DNA from: Pedobacter antarcticus | GTDB lineage: Bacteria > Bacteroidota > Bacteroidia > Sphingobacteriales > Sphingobacteriaceae | Direction: 5' to 3' | Length of the DNA: 64,000 nucleotides | NCBI RefSeq assembly: GCF_900112985.1 | Contig: NZ_FONS01000007.1 | Location: 62,001-126,000, forward strand | Program-made: the position numbers and the translations under genes | Shown here: piece by piece, positions 26,195 through 33,850 of the stretch | Layout: the number at the start of each line of letters is the position of its first letter | How positions within the stretch are numbered: position 1 is the stretch's first letter | The notes under the pieces: model-generated | Database searches by the model: none | What the model was told of the DNA's origin: nothing | Seen by the model: only the letters and a program-made list of their open reading frames with translations

Positions 26195-26662
26195 ATGTAT
26201 TCGAAAGCTCAGACCGCCCAGTTGAAACAAGAATTCTGGACTATTTTTGGTCAGTATATCGCACCTCAGCTCTCTGCTGATGGGTTGAAAATTAATTGGG
26301 TTAATTATAAAACCGGATTTAAACATCTGCATTTCAGGATGCAGGCAGATCAGCGCGAGGCGGTGATCGCTATAGAAATGGCGCATCCCGATCCCGGTAT
26401 TCAGGAACTGATGATGGAGCAGTTCCGCACTTTCTCAAAATTACTTGCTGCCAGCACAGGTGATGTTTGGGAATGGCAACTCCACCATACAGACGAGTAT
26501 GGGAAAACAGTAAGCCTCATTAGTCAGACTCTAACCGGTGTTAGCGTATTAAATAAAGCAGACTGGCCGGCTTTAATATCTTTTTTTAAGCCAAGGATAA
26601 CTGCACTGGATGAATTCTGGAGCAGTGCGCAGTATAGTTTCGAGCTTTTCCGTCAAGGCTAA
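26195..26662 (+). CDS. DUF4268 domain protein
   Basis: A 155-residue cytoplasmic protein. The single domain resembles DUF4268: MYSKAQTAQLKQEFWTIFGQ at the start, IEMAHPDPGIQELM in the centre and FFKPRITALDEFWSS at the end. DUF4268 occurs alone or at the end of nuclease-like proteins; no catalytic residues can be named here. It is divergent from maeB and followed by a PfkB kinase 62 bases on. Function is unknown. Confidence 0.72.
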   Translation: MYSKAQTAQLKQEFWTIFGQYIAPQLSADGLKINWVNYKTGFKHLHFRMQADQREAVIAIEMAHPDPGIQELMMEQFRTFSKLLAASTGDVWEWQLHHTDEYGKTVSLISQTLTGVSVLNKADWPALISFFKPRITALDEFWSSAQYSFELFRQG

Positions 26663-26724
26663 ATTAACGCGTTGAGAGAGTGCTAAAATCCGATTGTTTA
26701 TATTTACCGTTCAAAATTATTTTT

Positions 26725-27636
26725 ATGACCCCGGTTTCTTATCAAATCTGCTGTGTAGGGCATCTTACTCAGGATCACATTATCAGTCCGGTTTCTGATC
26801 AGTATATGGCTGGCGGAACTTCTTATTATTTTTCTCATGCGCTTTCTGGTTTCCAGTTGAATTATGGTCTTGTGACCTCTGTAGCGGAATCTGAGATGTC
26901 TTATGTAAATGAGCTTCGTGGGCTGGGTATTCAGGTGCATGTGTTTCCAAGTAAACAGACTTTATATTTCGAAAATATTTACGCAGGTCATCCTGATGAT
27001 AGAAGCCAGCGGGTATTGGCTCAGGCCGATCCGTTCCGTGCAGAGCAGCTTTCGGACATCAATGCCGGGATCTTTCACCTTGGACCATTGCTGGCCAACG
27101 ATATCCCCCTGGAACTCTTAAAGGTTCTGGCCGCAAAAAGCAAAGTTTCCATAGATGTTCAAGGATACCTCAGAAAGGTGGAGAACCAGCAAGTTTGTCC
27201 TGCAGAATGGGAGGGAAGCAGAGAAGCCTTAAGCCTGGTCCATACTTTAAAAGCCGATGAATCTGAATTAAAAGTTCTGACCGGTTGTACGACGGTTCGT
27301 GAAGGAATAGCGCAATTAGCAGAACTTGGTGTAAAGGAAATTGTAATTACCAGTGCCAGTCTTGGATCGGTAGTTTATTGTGATAACCGGATTGACGAGA
27401 TCTGTGCTTTCAAACCGGCACAGGAAGTAGATGCTACCGGTTGTGGAGACACGTACATCGCAGGGTATCTTTTTCAGCGGGAAAAAGGCGCTTCTCCAAA
27501 GTTCGCTGCAGAATTCGGAGCAGCAATGGCAAGCTTAAAAATGGAATCTGTCGGATCTTTTACCGGTTCCGAGCAAGAAGTGCTAAATTTTATCCAAACT
27601 GCAGAAAGAATCGAAAAGGCCTTTGATATAGGCTAA
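26725..27636 (+). CDS. PfkB-family sugar kinase
   Basis: From ATG at 26725 the product has 303 residues. The ribokinase fold shows an N-terminal GGTSYYFSHALSG (substrate side), the adenine loop, and the signature DATGCGDTYIAGYLF, whose Asp is the catalytic base and GCGD the anion hole. The specific sugar is not clear from sequence; Bacteroidota have many unassigned members. An in-frame ATG at 26680 would add 15 residues without similarity; the choice of 26725 is supported by alignment of MTPVSYQICCVGHLTQDHI to the first kinase strand. Confidence 0.88.
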   Translation: MTPVSYQICCVGHLTQDHIISPVSDQYMAGGTSYYFSHALSGFQLNYGLVTSVAESEMSYVNELRGLGIQVHVFPSKQTLYFENIYAGHPDDRSQRVLAQADPFRAEQLSDINAGIFHLGPLLANDIPLELLKVLAAKSKVSIDVQGYLRKVENQQVCPAEWEGSREALSLVHTLKADESELKVLTGCTTVREGIAQLAELGVKEIVITSASLGSVVYCDNRIDEICAFKPAQEVDATGCGDTYIAGYLFQREKGASPKFAAEFGAAMASLKMESVGSFTGSEQEVLNFIQTAERIEKAFDIG

Positions 27637-27722
27637 AACAATGATTTAAAGGGAAATGAAGAGCGGCTTCTTAACTAAGAAAAGTCATAGAAATGTTTTT
27701 TGTTAAAAAAATCATAGTGTAA

Positions 27723-27754
27723 TTTGTACACTATTGAAATGGGTTGTATATTTG
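27723..27754 (+). promoter_or_regulatory. Strong Bacteroidota-type promoter
   Basis: TTTG at 27723-27726 (-33) and TATATTTG at 27747-27754 (-7, fits TAnnTTTG) are separated by 20 bases, close to the usual spacing. It is the best-matching promoter in the window. Transcription would start near 27760. No reading frame follows; a structured RNA does. Confidence 0.75.
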
Positions 27755-27760
27755 TATTAC

Positions 27761-27890
27761 AAAACAAGAAATAATAAGCTTTCTGCAAGTCGTTCACCGA
27801 CGCAAAAGCTATAAAGGAAAACCCGTTCATACAGGTTTATATTTGGTTAGAATAGGGATGTGTCTGGATGGAACACCCCTTTCTTTTTTT
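27761..27890 (+). ncRNA. Probable small structured RNA of unknown family
   Basis: About 130 bases between a near-consensus promoter and a terminator, without a plausible coding frame. Hairpin 1 (27777-27810) has about 13 pairs with small bulges: AGCTTT/AAAGCT, TGC/GCA and GTCG/CGAC closing a TTCAC loop. Hairpin 2 is AAACC/GGTTT (27819-27823 with 27834-27838). Hairpin 3 (27855-27879) is the terminator stem (GGGaTGT with ACAcCCC), followed by TTTCTTTTTTT at 27880-27890. It has no tRNA, tmRNA, SRP-RNA or RNase P signature that I can see. It could be a 6S-like RNA, a riboregulator or a family-specific RNA. The remaining part of 27637-28246 holds nothing else except the second terminator. Confidence 0.6.
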
Positions 27891-27924
27891 AGAAACAAAT
27901 CGTAATTTCACATATATAGCATAC

Positions 27925-27959
27925 AAACCGCGTCTAAATATATTTAGATGCGGTTTTTT
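27925..27959 (+). terminator. Second intrinsic terminator downstream of the small RNA
   Basis: AAACCGC...GCGGTTT (27925-27931 with 27950-27956), a G-T wobble, then TCTAAA/TTTAGA with a TATA loop, followed by TTTTTT ending at 27959. It lies about 35 bases past the first terminator, so it is a back-up terminator or ends a second short RNA. Confidence 0.75.
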
Positions 27960-28218
27960 CGTTTATAATGATTAGTTTCTTTATTTTAAAAACTAATAGG
28001 ATCAAGCGGAAGAAGATTGTCCCTGGGAATGATCCGGTCATATAACCTCGAAAAGGAACTGAACTGTGGTTTGATTTTCTAAAAGTACTAGAATGTGATT
28101 GCTCTTGTCGAGGGTAAGATATTTTCAAAGCCCTTATTTGATAGTTTTTAATTGTAGAGTAGCCATCAAAATGCTACGCAACAATTTTCCTGAATCTAAA
28201 AACCGGCTTATTTTTTCG

Positions 28219-28226
28219 TAAATTTG
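28219..28226 (+). promoter_or_regulatory. Candidate -7 element of the ATPase-nuclease operon
   Basis: TAAATTTG fits TAnnTTTG and lies 20 bases before the ATG at 28247. It argues against the in-frame TTG at 28229 as start. No TTTG at -33 was found. Confidence 0.45.
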
Positions 28227-28246
28227 AATTGAAAATTAATTTATCA

Positions 28247-29464
28247 ATGAGCAAATTAAAGATCAGTGATTTTGGCCCTATAAAAAACGGTTATCAGCAA
28301 GATGATGGATGGTTCGATATAAAAAAGGTAACAGTCTTTATTGGTAATCAAGGTTCTGGGAAAAGTACAGTAGCTAAACTATATTCAACAATTAGCTGGA
28401 TAGAAAAAGCCTTGGTTAGGGGAGATATACGTGAGAAGGACATTCTCAAAAAAGGACAGTTTATTACTTACTGCTCTTACCAAAACATTGGCGATTATTT
28501 CAAGCCAAATACGGTTATTGAATATAAGGGTAGAGCATTTCATCTATCTTATAAAAACGAGGAGGTAACTATTCTTAAAAATGAGAAAAACGGTTATTCT
28601 TTTCCGAAAATCATGTATGTTCCAGCTGAAAGGAATTTTATCAGTGCGGTACGCAATGTGAAGAATTTGAAAGGTCTGTCCAGTACTATTTATACTTTCT
28701 CAGATGAATTCATTAAAGCCGTTGAAGAACTCCGTGGACCCCTGGATTTGCCGATAAATAATGTCAAATTCGAATATCAAAAGCTAAACGAATTATCTTC
28801 AATAGTAGGAGAAGATTATAAAATAAGGCTCTCAACTGCATCTAGTGGTTTTCAGTCCTTTGTACCGCTTTACATTGTGAGTAAATATCTGGCTGAAACG
28901 CTAAAAAACAGGAACAGCCATGCGGTTCGAGAATTAAGTATAGAGGAAGAGAACAGAATTAAGAGCGAGATAGAACAGATACTTTCGAATGAAAATCTGT
29001 CTGATGAGGTAAAACAAGCTTCTTTAGAATATCTTTCTTCAAGATTTAGTTATTCATGTTTCATAAATATTGTTGAAGAGCCGGAGCAGAATTTATTTCC
29101 ATCTTCGCAACAACACATATTAAATAGTTTGTTAGGTTTTAATAATCTAAATAGAGCTAACCAGTTGGTGATGACTACGCATAGTCCTTATCTAATCAAT
29201 TATTTAACATTAGCAGTAAAGGCTGGGATTATAAAGAATAATCTAAGTGACAATGCGATTTCCAGACTTGATGAAATTGTTCCTATAGGGTCAACAATTT
29301 TTGCTGATGATTTGATAGTGTACGAATTGAATGAACTTGAAGGTTCGATAGCTAAGTTGGAAACTTACAAGGGGCTTCCTTCTGATGAGAATAAATTGAA
29401 TGAAGAATTAGGCGAAAGCAATGAACTTTACGCCCGTTTATTAGAAATTCAGAAAGGTTTATGA
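28247..29464 (+). CDS. ABC-type AAA ATPase of a two-gene system
   Basis: A 405-residue protein of the AAA_15/AAA_21 (OLD-like, SMC-related) class without a TOPRIM domain. Walker A is GNQGSGKST (33-41). YVPAERNFISAV (124-135) is the conserved loop seen in this class. LSTASSGFQSF (195-205) takes the position of the ABC signature. Walker B is FINIVEEPEQNLFP (272-285) with catalytic Glu, and TTHSPYLI (310-317) holds the H-loop histidine. Translation is coupled to the next gene by an ATGA overlap. ATPases of this kind act as sensors or motors in many anti-phage modules (Septu, PARIS, OLD, Gabija); this exact pairing is not one I can name. DNA here is more AT-rich than the flanking genes. Confidence 0.8.
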   Translation: MSKLKISDFGPIKNGYQQDDGWFDIKKVTVFIGNQGSGKSTVAKLYSTISWIEKALVRGDIREKDILKKGQFITYCSYQNIGDYFKPNTVIEYKGRAFHLSYKNEEVTILKNEKNGYSFPKIMYVPAERNFISAVRNVKNLKGLSSTIYTFSDEFIKAVEELRGPLDLPINNVKFEYQKLNELSSIVGEDYKIRLSTASSGFQSFVPLYIVSKYLAETLKNRNSHAVRELSIEEENRIKSEIEQILSNENLSDEVKQASLEYLSSRFSYSCFINIVEEPEQNLFPSSQQHILNSLLGFNNLNRANQLVMTTHSPYLINYLTLAVKAGIIKNNLSDNAISRLDEIVPIGSTIFADDLIVYELNELEGSIAKLETYKGLPSDENKLNEELGESNELYARLLEIQKGL

Positions 29465-29973
29465 GTATAGATTTTTCAGTAGCTAAATGTCAGGACAGTT
29501 CTAGGAAAAGGCTTTTTGGTATTTGCGATGACCCAGCGCCAGCGACCAACAGAGCCTATTTAGATGAAGAAAATGGTGCTAAATGGATAGTAGTAGTGCA
29601 AAATGAATATGAGTATGATGTTTTGTTTACCGCGATTGATCATTGTATACAAGTACCTCCAAGACCAGACAACGGTAGACCATCGAAACGATGTGACGGT
29701 ATGCTCAGCTATAATGAAACCGTAATTTTTGTTGAACTTAAAGAGCGAGCTCAATTTGGAACAGATTGGATAAGGGATGCTGAAAAACAACTAAAAACAA
29801 CAATTGCTCACTTTGAGACGACGGAGCTAGTCGAAGACTTCAAGGATAAGAAAGCATATGCTGCCAATAGCGAACATCCTAAATCAAAACAAGGCCATTT
29901 GGTGCGCATAGAAAAGTTTTTTGAAGATACTGGTTATGTACTTAGGCTACAAAATAGGATAACTGTAGAGTAG
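29461..29973 (+). CDS. Small PD-(D/E)xK-like protein, predicted effector nuclease
   Basis: A 170-residue protein starting inside the stop of the ATPase gene (ATGA). A PD-(D/E)xK-like pattern is visible: CDGML with Asp79, then 12 residues to VELKER with Glu92 and Lys94, and a following helix with QLKTTI (Gln110). SKR before the Asp and W103 are also consistent with a nuclease core of the restriction endonuclease or Holliday-resolvase kind. No Walker, TOPRIM or HNH motif is present and no signal peptide. I do not recognise the family by name. Coupling to the ATPase suggests that the pair works as a complex with nuclease output; this is inference. Confidence 0.6.
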   Translation: MSIDFSVAKCQDSSRKRLFGICDDPAPATNRAYLDEENGAKWIVVVQNEYEYDVLFTAIDHCIQVPPRPDNGRPSKRCDGMLSYNETVIFVELKERAQFGTDWIRDAEKQLKTTIAHFETTELVEDFKDKKAYAANSEHPKSKQGHLVRIEKFFEDTGYVLRLQNRITVE

Positions 29974-30192
29974 AGCTTAATCATGGATTATGAGCTTTTT
30001 GATCAGGATCAGGTAACATTATAAGAATCAGTTCTGTTCATGTCATCATACCCATACTGCAACAACATCCATGAGCACATTCCTTGCCTGCTGGTCAATG
30101 TTATCCAAGCCAAATTCATCTCGATAAGCAGTTCAGTTTTTTGAATCTGCATGTACTTTCAAGACTCTTCATAAATTTAAATGAATTGTTCT

Positions 30193-30530
30193 TTAAGTAA
30201 CAGTACACCAACCTTTAACATCATTAAAATCTTTTAAAGACAACTCGTACTCTATTGGTTTTAAAAATATCTTTGCATCTTCCGTAAAGCTGGAGGAGGT
30301 CACTAGAATGGCTTGGGTGTATCTTCCAGCACTTTTAACGCCATATATGATCCGCGAACCAATTCAACACCTACTTTAGAATCTTCTTTATGTTTTTCAC
30401 ATTCCACCTTCAGGCTTATCTGTAGTGCACCAATATTCTCGGCATCACCAGAAGCGAATAACAATGGATAGATATCCTTTAAAGGATTATATTTAGAAAG
30501 ACCCTTAGTTCCGTCTATCGCGTTAATCTT
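30193..30530 (-). pseudogene. Remnant of an Mrr-like restriction endonuclease, frameshifted
   Basis: The minus strand encodes INAIDGTKGLSKYNPLKDIY and then GALQISLKVECEKHKEDSKV followed by GVELVRG. After a frameshift near 30348-30352 it continues YGVKSAGRYTQAILVTSSSF and TEDAKIF, ending KDFNDVKGWCTVT and a stop at 30193. The GVELVRG...YGVKSAG...AILVTSSSFTEDA series is the typical C-terminal half of a restriction endonuclease (Mrr_cat) domain. The N-terminal part is missing; a stop precedes INAIDG. The gene is therefore dead. The adjoining stretch 29974-30192 has no readable gene. Confidence 0.65.
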
Positions 30531-30570
30531 TCATTTAAGTTAGTTTTGGGTTATCAGCGAAATTTGTAGC

Positions 30571-31437
30571 ATGACTTTGATTGAATCCGTTCTAGATCTT
30601 AAGAAAAAATTAGATGAATTATGTCCCATAACCCCTGAAACGGAAGCTAGAATTATGGAAAAATTCCGATTAGATTGGAATTATCACTCTAATAAAATAG
30701 AAGGTAATATGCTTACCTATGGTGAGACAAAGGCCTTATTGCTATTTGGAATTACTGCTCAAGGCAAGCCTTTACAAGATCATATCGAAATAACAAGACA
30801 TAATGAAAGCTATAAAATGGATTTCAGATATAATTCATAGAGAATTTCCGCTGAATCAGAATTTTATCAGAGAACTTCGTGTTTTATTGTTGAAGGAATC
30901 ATATGTGGTTGATGCAATTACTCCCAGTGGCTTGCCTACAAAACGTGCTGTTCAAGTTGGTAAATATAAAACAAGTCCAAATCATGTACTCACAAAAACG
31001 GGAGAGATATTTAGATTTACCTCTCTGGAAGAAACCGCAGCATTAATGAATGATTTAATGGATTGGTATAAAGAAAAATCTATTTCTGGTGACATAAATC
31101 CAATACTATTTGCAGCGGAATTTCATTATAAGTTTATAAGAATTCATCCATTCGATGACGGAAATGGGCGAACAGCCAGGATTTTCAGCGTCTGTTTCCT
31201 TATGATTATAAGGTATTTAAGATGCCGAATGGTGAATTTGACTATCAATCAAAAATCACTTTTGAATTTGGCTTATTTGAATTTACAGTAAAAAATAGCT
31301 CCGGTGAAATCGTTTATGTGAGAAAATACGGAGAGCAGCTAAGCAATTTGGAAATTGAAAAAATTGTGAAAGAAGAAGCGAATAAGCATAAAAAAATGAT
31401 AGAAGATAAATTGAAACAATTGAACCAATCAAAATAA
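30571..31437 (+). pseudogene. Broken Fic-domain protein gene
   Basis: The frame at 30571 gives the Fic N-terminus (FRLDWNYHSNKIEGNMLTY, the inhibitory/entry helix region). An extra A near 30808 in GAAAGC shifts the frame; reading continues from 30809 with AIKWISDIIHREF and the intact active-site motif HPFDDGNGRTAR (near 31145-31180). A second junction near 31180-31195 returns to the first frame and runs to 31437 as YDYKVFKMPNGEFDYQSKI and then KYGEQLSNLEIEKIVKEEAN. The C-terminal part of the Fic fold after GNGRTAR is missing, pointing to an internal deletion; the last 75 residues have no recognised domain. Intact Fic proteins AMPylate targets. Confidence 0.75.
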
Positions 31438-31462
31438 TTATCAGTCACTTTGTAAGGATTTT

Positions 31463-31503
31463 AAATATGTGATCACCTTTTGACTTAAGGCGATCACATA
31501 TTT
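31463..31503. terminator. Bidirectional hairpin at the right edge of the accessory patch
   Basis: AAATATGTGATC (31463-31474) is the exact complement of 31492-31503, with CCTT/AAGG pairing inside. It separates the broken Fic gene from the convergent 194-residue gene. Confidence 0.75.
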
Positions 31504-31505
31504 CC

Positions 31506-32090
31506 CTATTTAAAGGAGTTATTTAAAGCTTTTCCAATTTTGTCGACATCAGCCTCAATTGTTTTTTTGACAGCAGGTTTAACTGCGCTGTCAATCTTAG
31601 CTTCGAGCTTAATTGCATCTGCATTATTTACAACTGTGATATCGAATTTGTTATCACCAAATTTGTAGCTTGCAGAAAACTCTTCGATATTTTTTTCTGT
31701 TGTTTTTCCGAATTCATAGCTGTCGCTTAATTCATCAAATGCAGCTTTAACTTCCTGTAAGATAAATTCAGTCTGAAGGCTCAGGTCATTTACAATGATT
31801 TTTGTAGCTTCTAAAGCTTTCTTCAGGTTAGCATCAGATTTAGCAGTCTGGGCAATATCTTCCAGTGTCTCTAATAAATCCTCGCTATATAAGATTTCTT
31901 TTTTATCGGTAATAAAAATGGAGGCGATTTTATCGGTATCATCAAATAATTGCTTTACATGAATTGAATCGTTCCCGTCTTTGATAATTGATACACTTTC
32001 TGACTGCTCGTCAACTTTGGAATCCGCTATCGCATTTTTGATCACGTTTACAATATGTTTCAGAACAGGGTATTGTTTAATTTCGCTCAT
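31506..32090 (-). CDS. Hypothetical protein, 194 residues
   Basis: I do not recognise this family. The product is acidic, cytoplasmic (no signal or membrane segment), and mostly helical in its centre (LLETLEDIAQTAKSDANL). A repeated-looking pair SDSYEFGKTTEK and SASYKFGDNKFD occupies residues about 127-155, suggesting two short beta elements. A -7 element TATCTTTG (minus strand, 32120-32113) lies 23 bases before the ATG. Good codon use and a promoter support a real gene. No neighbour suggests a role. Confidence 0.6.
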   Translation of the reverse strand: MSEIKQYPVLKHIVNVIKNAIADSKVDEQSESVSIIKDGNDSIHVKQLFDDTDKIASIFITDKKEILYSEDLLETLEDIAQTAKSDANLKKALEATKIIVNDLSLQTEFILQEVKAAFDELSDSYEFGKTTEKNIEEFSASYKFGDNKFDITVVNNADAIKLEAKIDSAVKPAVKKTIEADVDKIGKALNNSFK

Positions 32091-32112
32091 TATTTTTAGA
32101 TGTTATTTTTAG

Positions 32113-32120
32113 CAAAGATA
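32113..32120 (-). promoter_or_regulatory. Candidate -7 element of the 194-residue gene
   Basis: On the minus strand 32120-32113 reads TATCTTTG, fitting TAnnTTTG, placed 23 bases before the start codon. No -33 element is apparent. Confidence 0.45.
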
Positions 32121-32215
32121 GCTAAACGGTGAAATTATTCTAATTGATTATAAGATCTTATGCGCTGAGTGCAATAATGGGATTGTGTTTACTCCGTCTG
32201 ATCAGTTTTAATGTT

Positions 32216-33040
32216 TTATTTTTTCAATACTCCCAATTCATTTAAAATATTGTAAGCTATCTCTGTACGAGCCGGTCCGAAGTTTGGAACCTTGTCTTTT
32301 GACTGGACGCAATTTGAAAAATAATAAACATTGTCTGCAGTTGTAATATAGCCAACGTACCATCCAACATACTGCTCATTCTGTTTACCTGAACCCGTCT
32401 TTGATCTGACTGTGGAACCTGAATGCTCCTGGACGATCATTATACGCTTCACAATATCCATACTGCGGGAGGAGAAAGGCAGATCATTGTCATTTAGTTT
32501 TTTTAAGAATCCAATTTGCTGTAGAGGCGAAATACGTAATCCACCCCATAGCCAAAAGCCATCTATTCCGCCTGAAATATCTGCGTTACCATAGGCAGCC
32601 TTCTGAAGCCAATATTGCATACGTTTTTCTCCGACACGTTTAGCTAATTCCTGATAAAACCAAACAGTAGAATTTTTGAAAGCATTTTTCATGTCTGTAT
32701 CTGCATTCCATTCCCGATTTTGTCTCGGTTTTTTATCCCATTCAAGCACAACATTTTCATTTTCGATTACACCTTCTTCCAATGAGATTAATGAATTGCA
32801 TATTTTAAATGTCGATGCCGGTGTAAATGGTGTGTTGCGCTGACTTTCATTGTATATGGTGTATTTATCGTTTTTCTGATCGTACAAAATAAAAGAGCCC
32901 TCAACCTGGTACTGATCGTAGAATTTTTGAAGATCGGGCCTATTGTTTGTCTGTCCTGTAGAATAAGTGGAGCTCAGCAGGGCAGAGGTGAACAGAATTA
33001 GTAGTAACGTATGTTTGGAACTTAACCAGGCACTCTTCAT
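32216..33040 (-). CDS. Class D (OXA-type) beta-lactamase
   Basis: A 274-residue exported serine beta-lactamase with an N-terminal signal (hydrophobic TLLLILFTSALLSSTY). The class D motifs are in order: catalytic S76-T-F-K79, S124-T-V126, Y150-G-N152, an omega-loop tryptophan (W164), and K214-T-G216. It would hydrolyse penicillins or oxacillins in the periplasm through a carboxylated Lys79. All catalytic residues are present, so it is likely active; spectrum cannot be told from sequence. It starts 9 bases after the stop of the DUF2490 gene on the same strand, so the two may be co-transcribed. No integron, IS or transposon was seen, which suggests a chromosomal gene. Confidence 0.92.
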   Translation of the reverse strand: MKSAWLSSKHTLLLILFTSALLSSTYSTGQTNNRPDLQKFYDQYQVEGSFILYDQKNDKYTIYNESQRNTPFTPASTFKICNSLISLEEGVIENENVVLEWDKKPRQNREWNADTDMKNAFKNSTVWFYQELAKRVGEKRMQYWLQKAAYGNADISGGIDGFWLWGGLRISPLQQIGFLKKLNDNDLPFSSRSMDIVKRIMIVQEHSGSTVRSKTGSGKQNEQYVGWYVGYITTADNVYYFSNCVQSKDKVPNFGPARTEIAYNILNELGVLKK

Positions 33041-33049
33041 ATTTCTGGT

Positions 33050-33754
33050 TTAAAAGCGTGTGTATACTGCTAGTTGAGCAATGTTATTCATGGTATTACG
33101 ACTTGCACCTTTGGACGACTGATTCATATAACCTAATTCTATATCCAGTTTTGGACTGAATCTGTAACCAGCTGCCAGATAAGCTCTATTTTGGTCGAAT
33201 ACATATCCATTTAATTCATTTTTATGCTGAATGTTTAAGAATACTTCATTCTGTATGGCAGCGAAAGGTCCTTTATTAAAGTTTTGTTTGTCTTTTTGAA
33301 GTGGTAAAATTATCCTGAAGAAATATCTGAAGCGCTGTGCAAATAAATCTTCATTATTTGCGCGTTCTATAAAACGTTGTTCTAATCTGAACCGATGGCT
33401 AAAGTTTGCCGTACTGACTTTATGCTTATAGATGTATTGTTCCCAAATTCTATGTTCGGTTAAAGTTCCGATTCCAGAGGAAGAGGGGTTAAACGTTTCG
33501 TTCAGCAAGTAACCCAAAGTAAGCTGACTTTTTTTGTTGATATCATAGGTGACACCCGGGCGGAACATCAGGTTTCTAACGCGGTCGAATTGATCTGCTG
33601 AGCGTAACTGGACATCCATATAGGCACCCCATTTGTCGTTTATTTTGGTGTTATTCATTAGAAACAGCCAGCCGGAATGCTGTTTGATAGTTTGGGCTAA
33701 TAAGGTCGTACTAATTGTACAAAGGAGCGTGATCAAAAATAAGGTAAGGCGCAT
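33050..33754 (-). CDS. DUF2490 outer-membrane protein
   Basis: A 234-residue exported protein (signal MRLTLFLITLLCTISTTLLAQ). The mature part is a series of alternating strands typical of an outer-membrane beta barrel (DVQLRSADQFDRVRNL, FRYFFRIILPL, AYLAAGYRFSPKLDIELGY) ending in an aromatic residue (YTRF), as expected for an outer-membrane barrel signal. DUF2490 members are of unknown function. It lies directly upstream of the beta-lactamase gene in the same orientation. Confidence 0.8.
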   Translation of the reverse strand: MRLTLFLITLLCTISTTLLAQTIKQHSGWLFLMNNTKINDKWGAYMDVQLRSADQFDRVRNLMFRPGVTYDINKKSQLTLGYLLNETFNPSSSGIGTLTEHRIWEQYIYKHKVSTANFSHRFRLEQRFIERANNEDLFAQRFRYFFRIILPLQKDKQNFNKGPFAAIQNEVFLNIQHKNELNGYVFDQNRAYLAAGYRFSPKLDIELGYMNQSSKGASRNTMNNIAQLAVYTRF

Positions 33755-33850
33755 ACGTGAAATGTAGTTATAAAGGTTTCAATTGCTTAATTAGCTAAGA
33801 TAATAAATTCCGTGAATCGGTTTTCTAAGTTTGATCGGATATCGGTTTTA

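Noticed and set aside
27761..27890. tRNA, tmRNA or SRP RNA
   Set aside because: No cloverleaf, CCA end, tmRNA tag frame or conserved SRP tetraloop region could be made out; kept only as an unknown RNA.
27934..28128. 64-residue minus-strand frame between the small RNA and the ATPase gene
   Set aside because: No recognisable domain and it overlaps the terminator hairpin at 27925-27959; likely non-coding.
28229..28246. TTG start six codons before the ATPase ATG
   Set aside because: The candidate -7 element at 28219-28226 ends three bases before it, and the extra MKINLS residues match nothing; the ATG at 28247 fits better.
29974..30192. Possible third remnant on the minus strand (a short readable piece DEFGLDNIDQQARNVLMDVV)
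   Set aside because: The fragment is too short and interrupted to assign to any family; could be decayed DNA of the same island but is not claimed.
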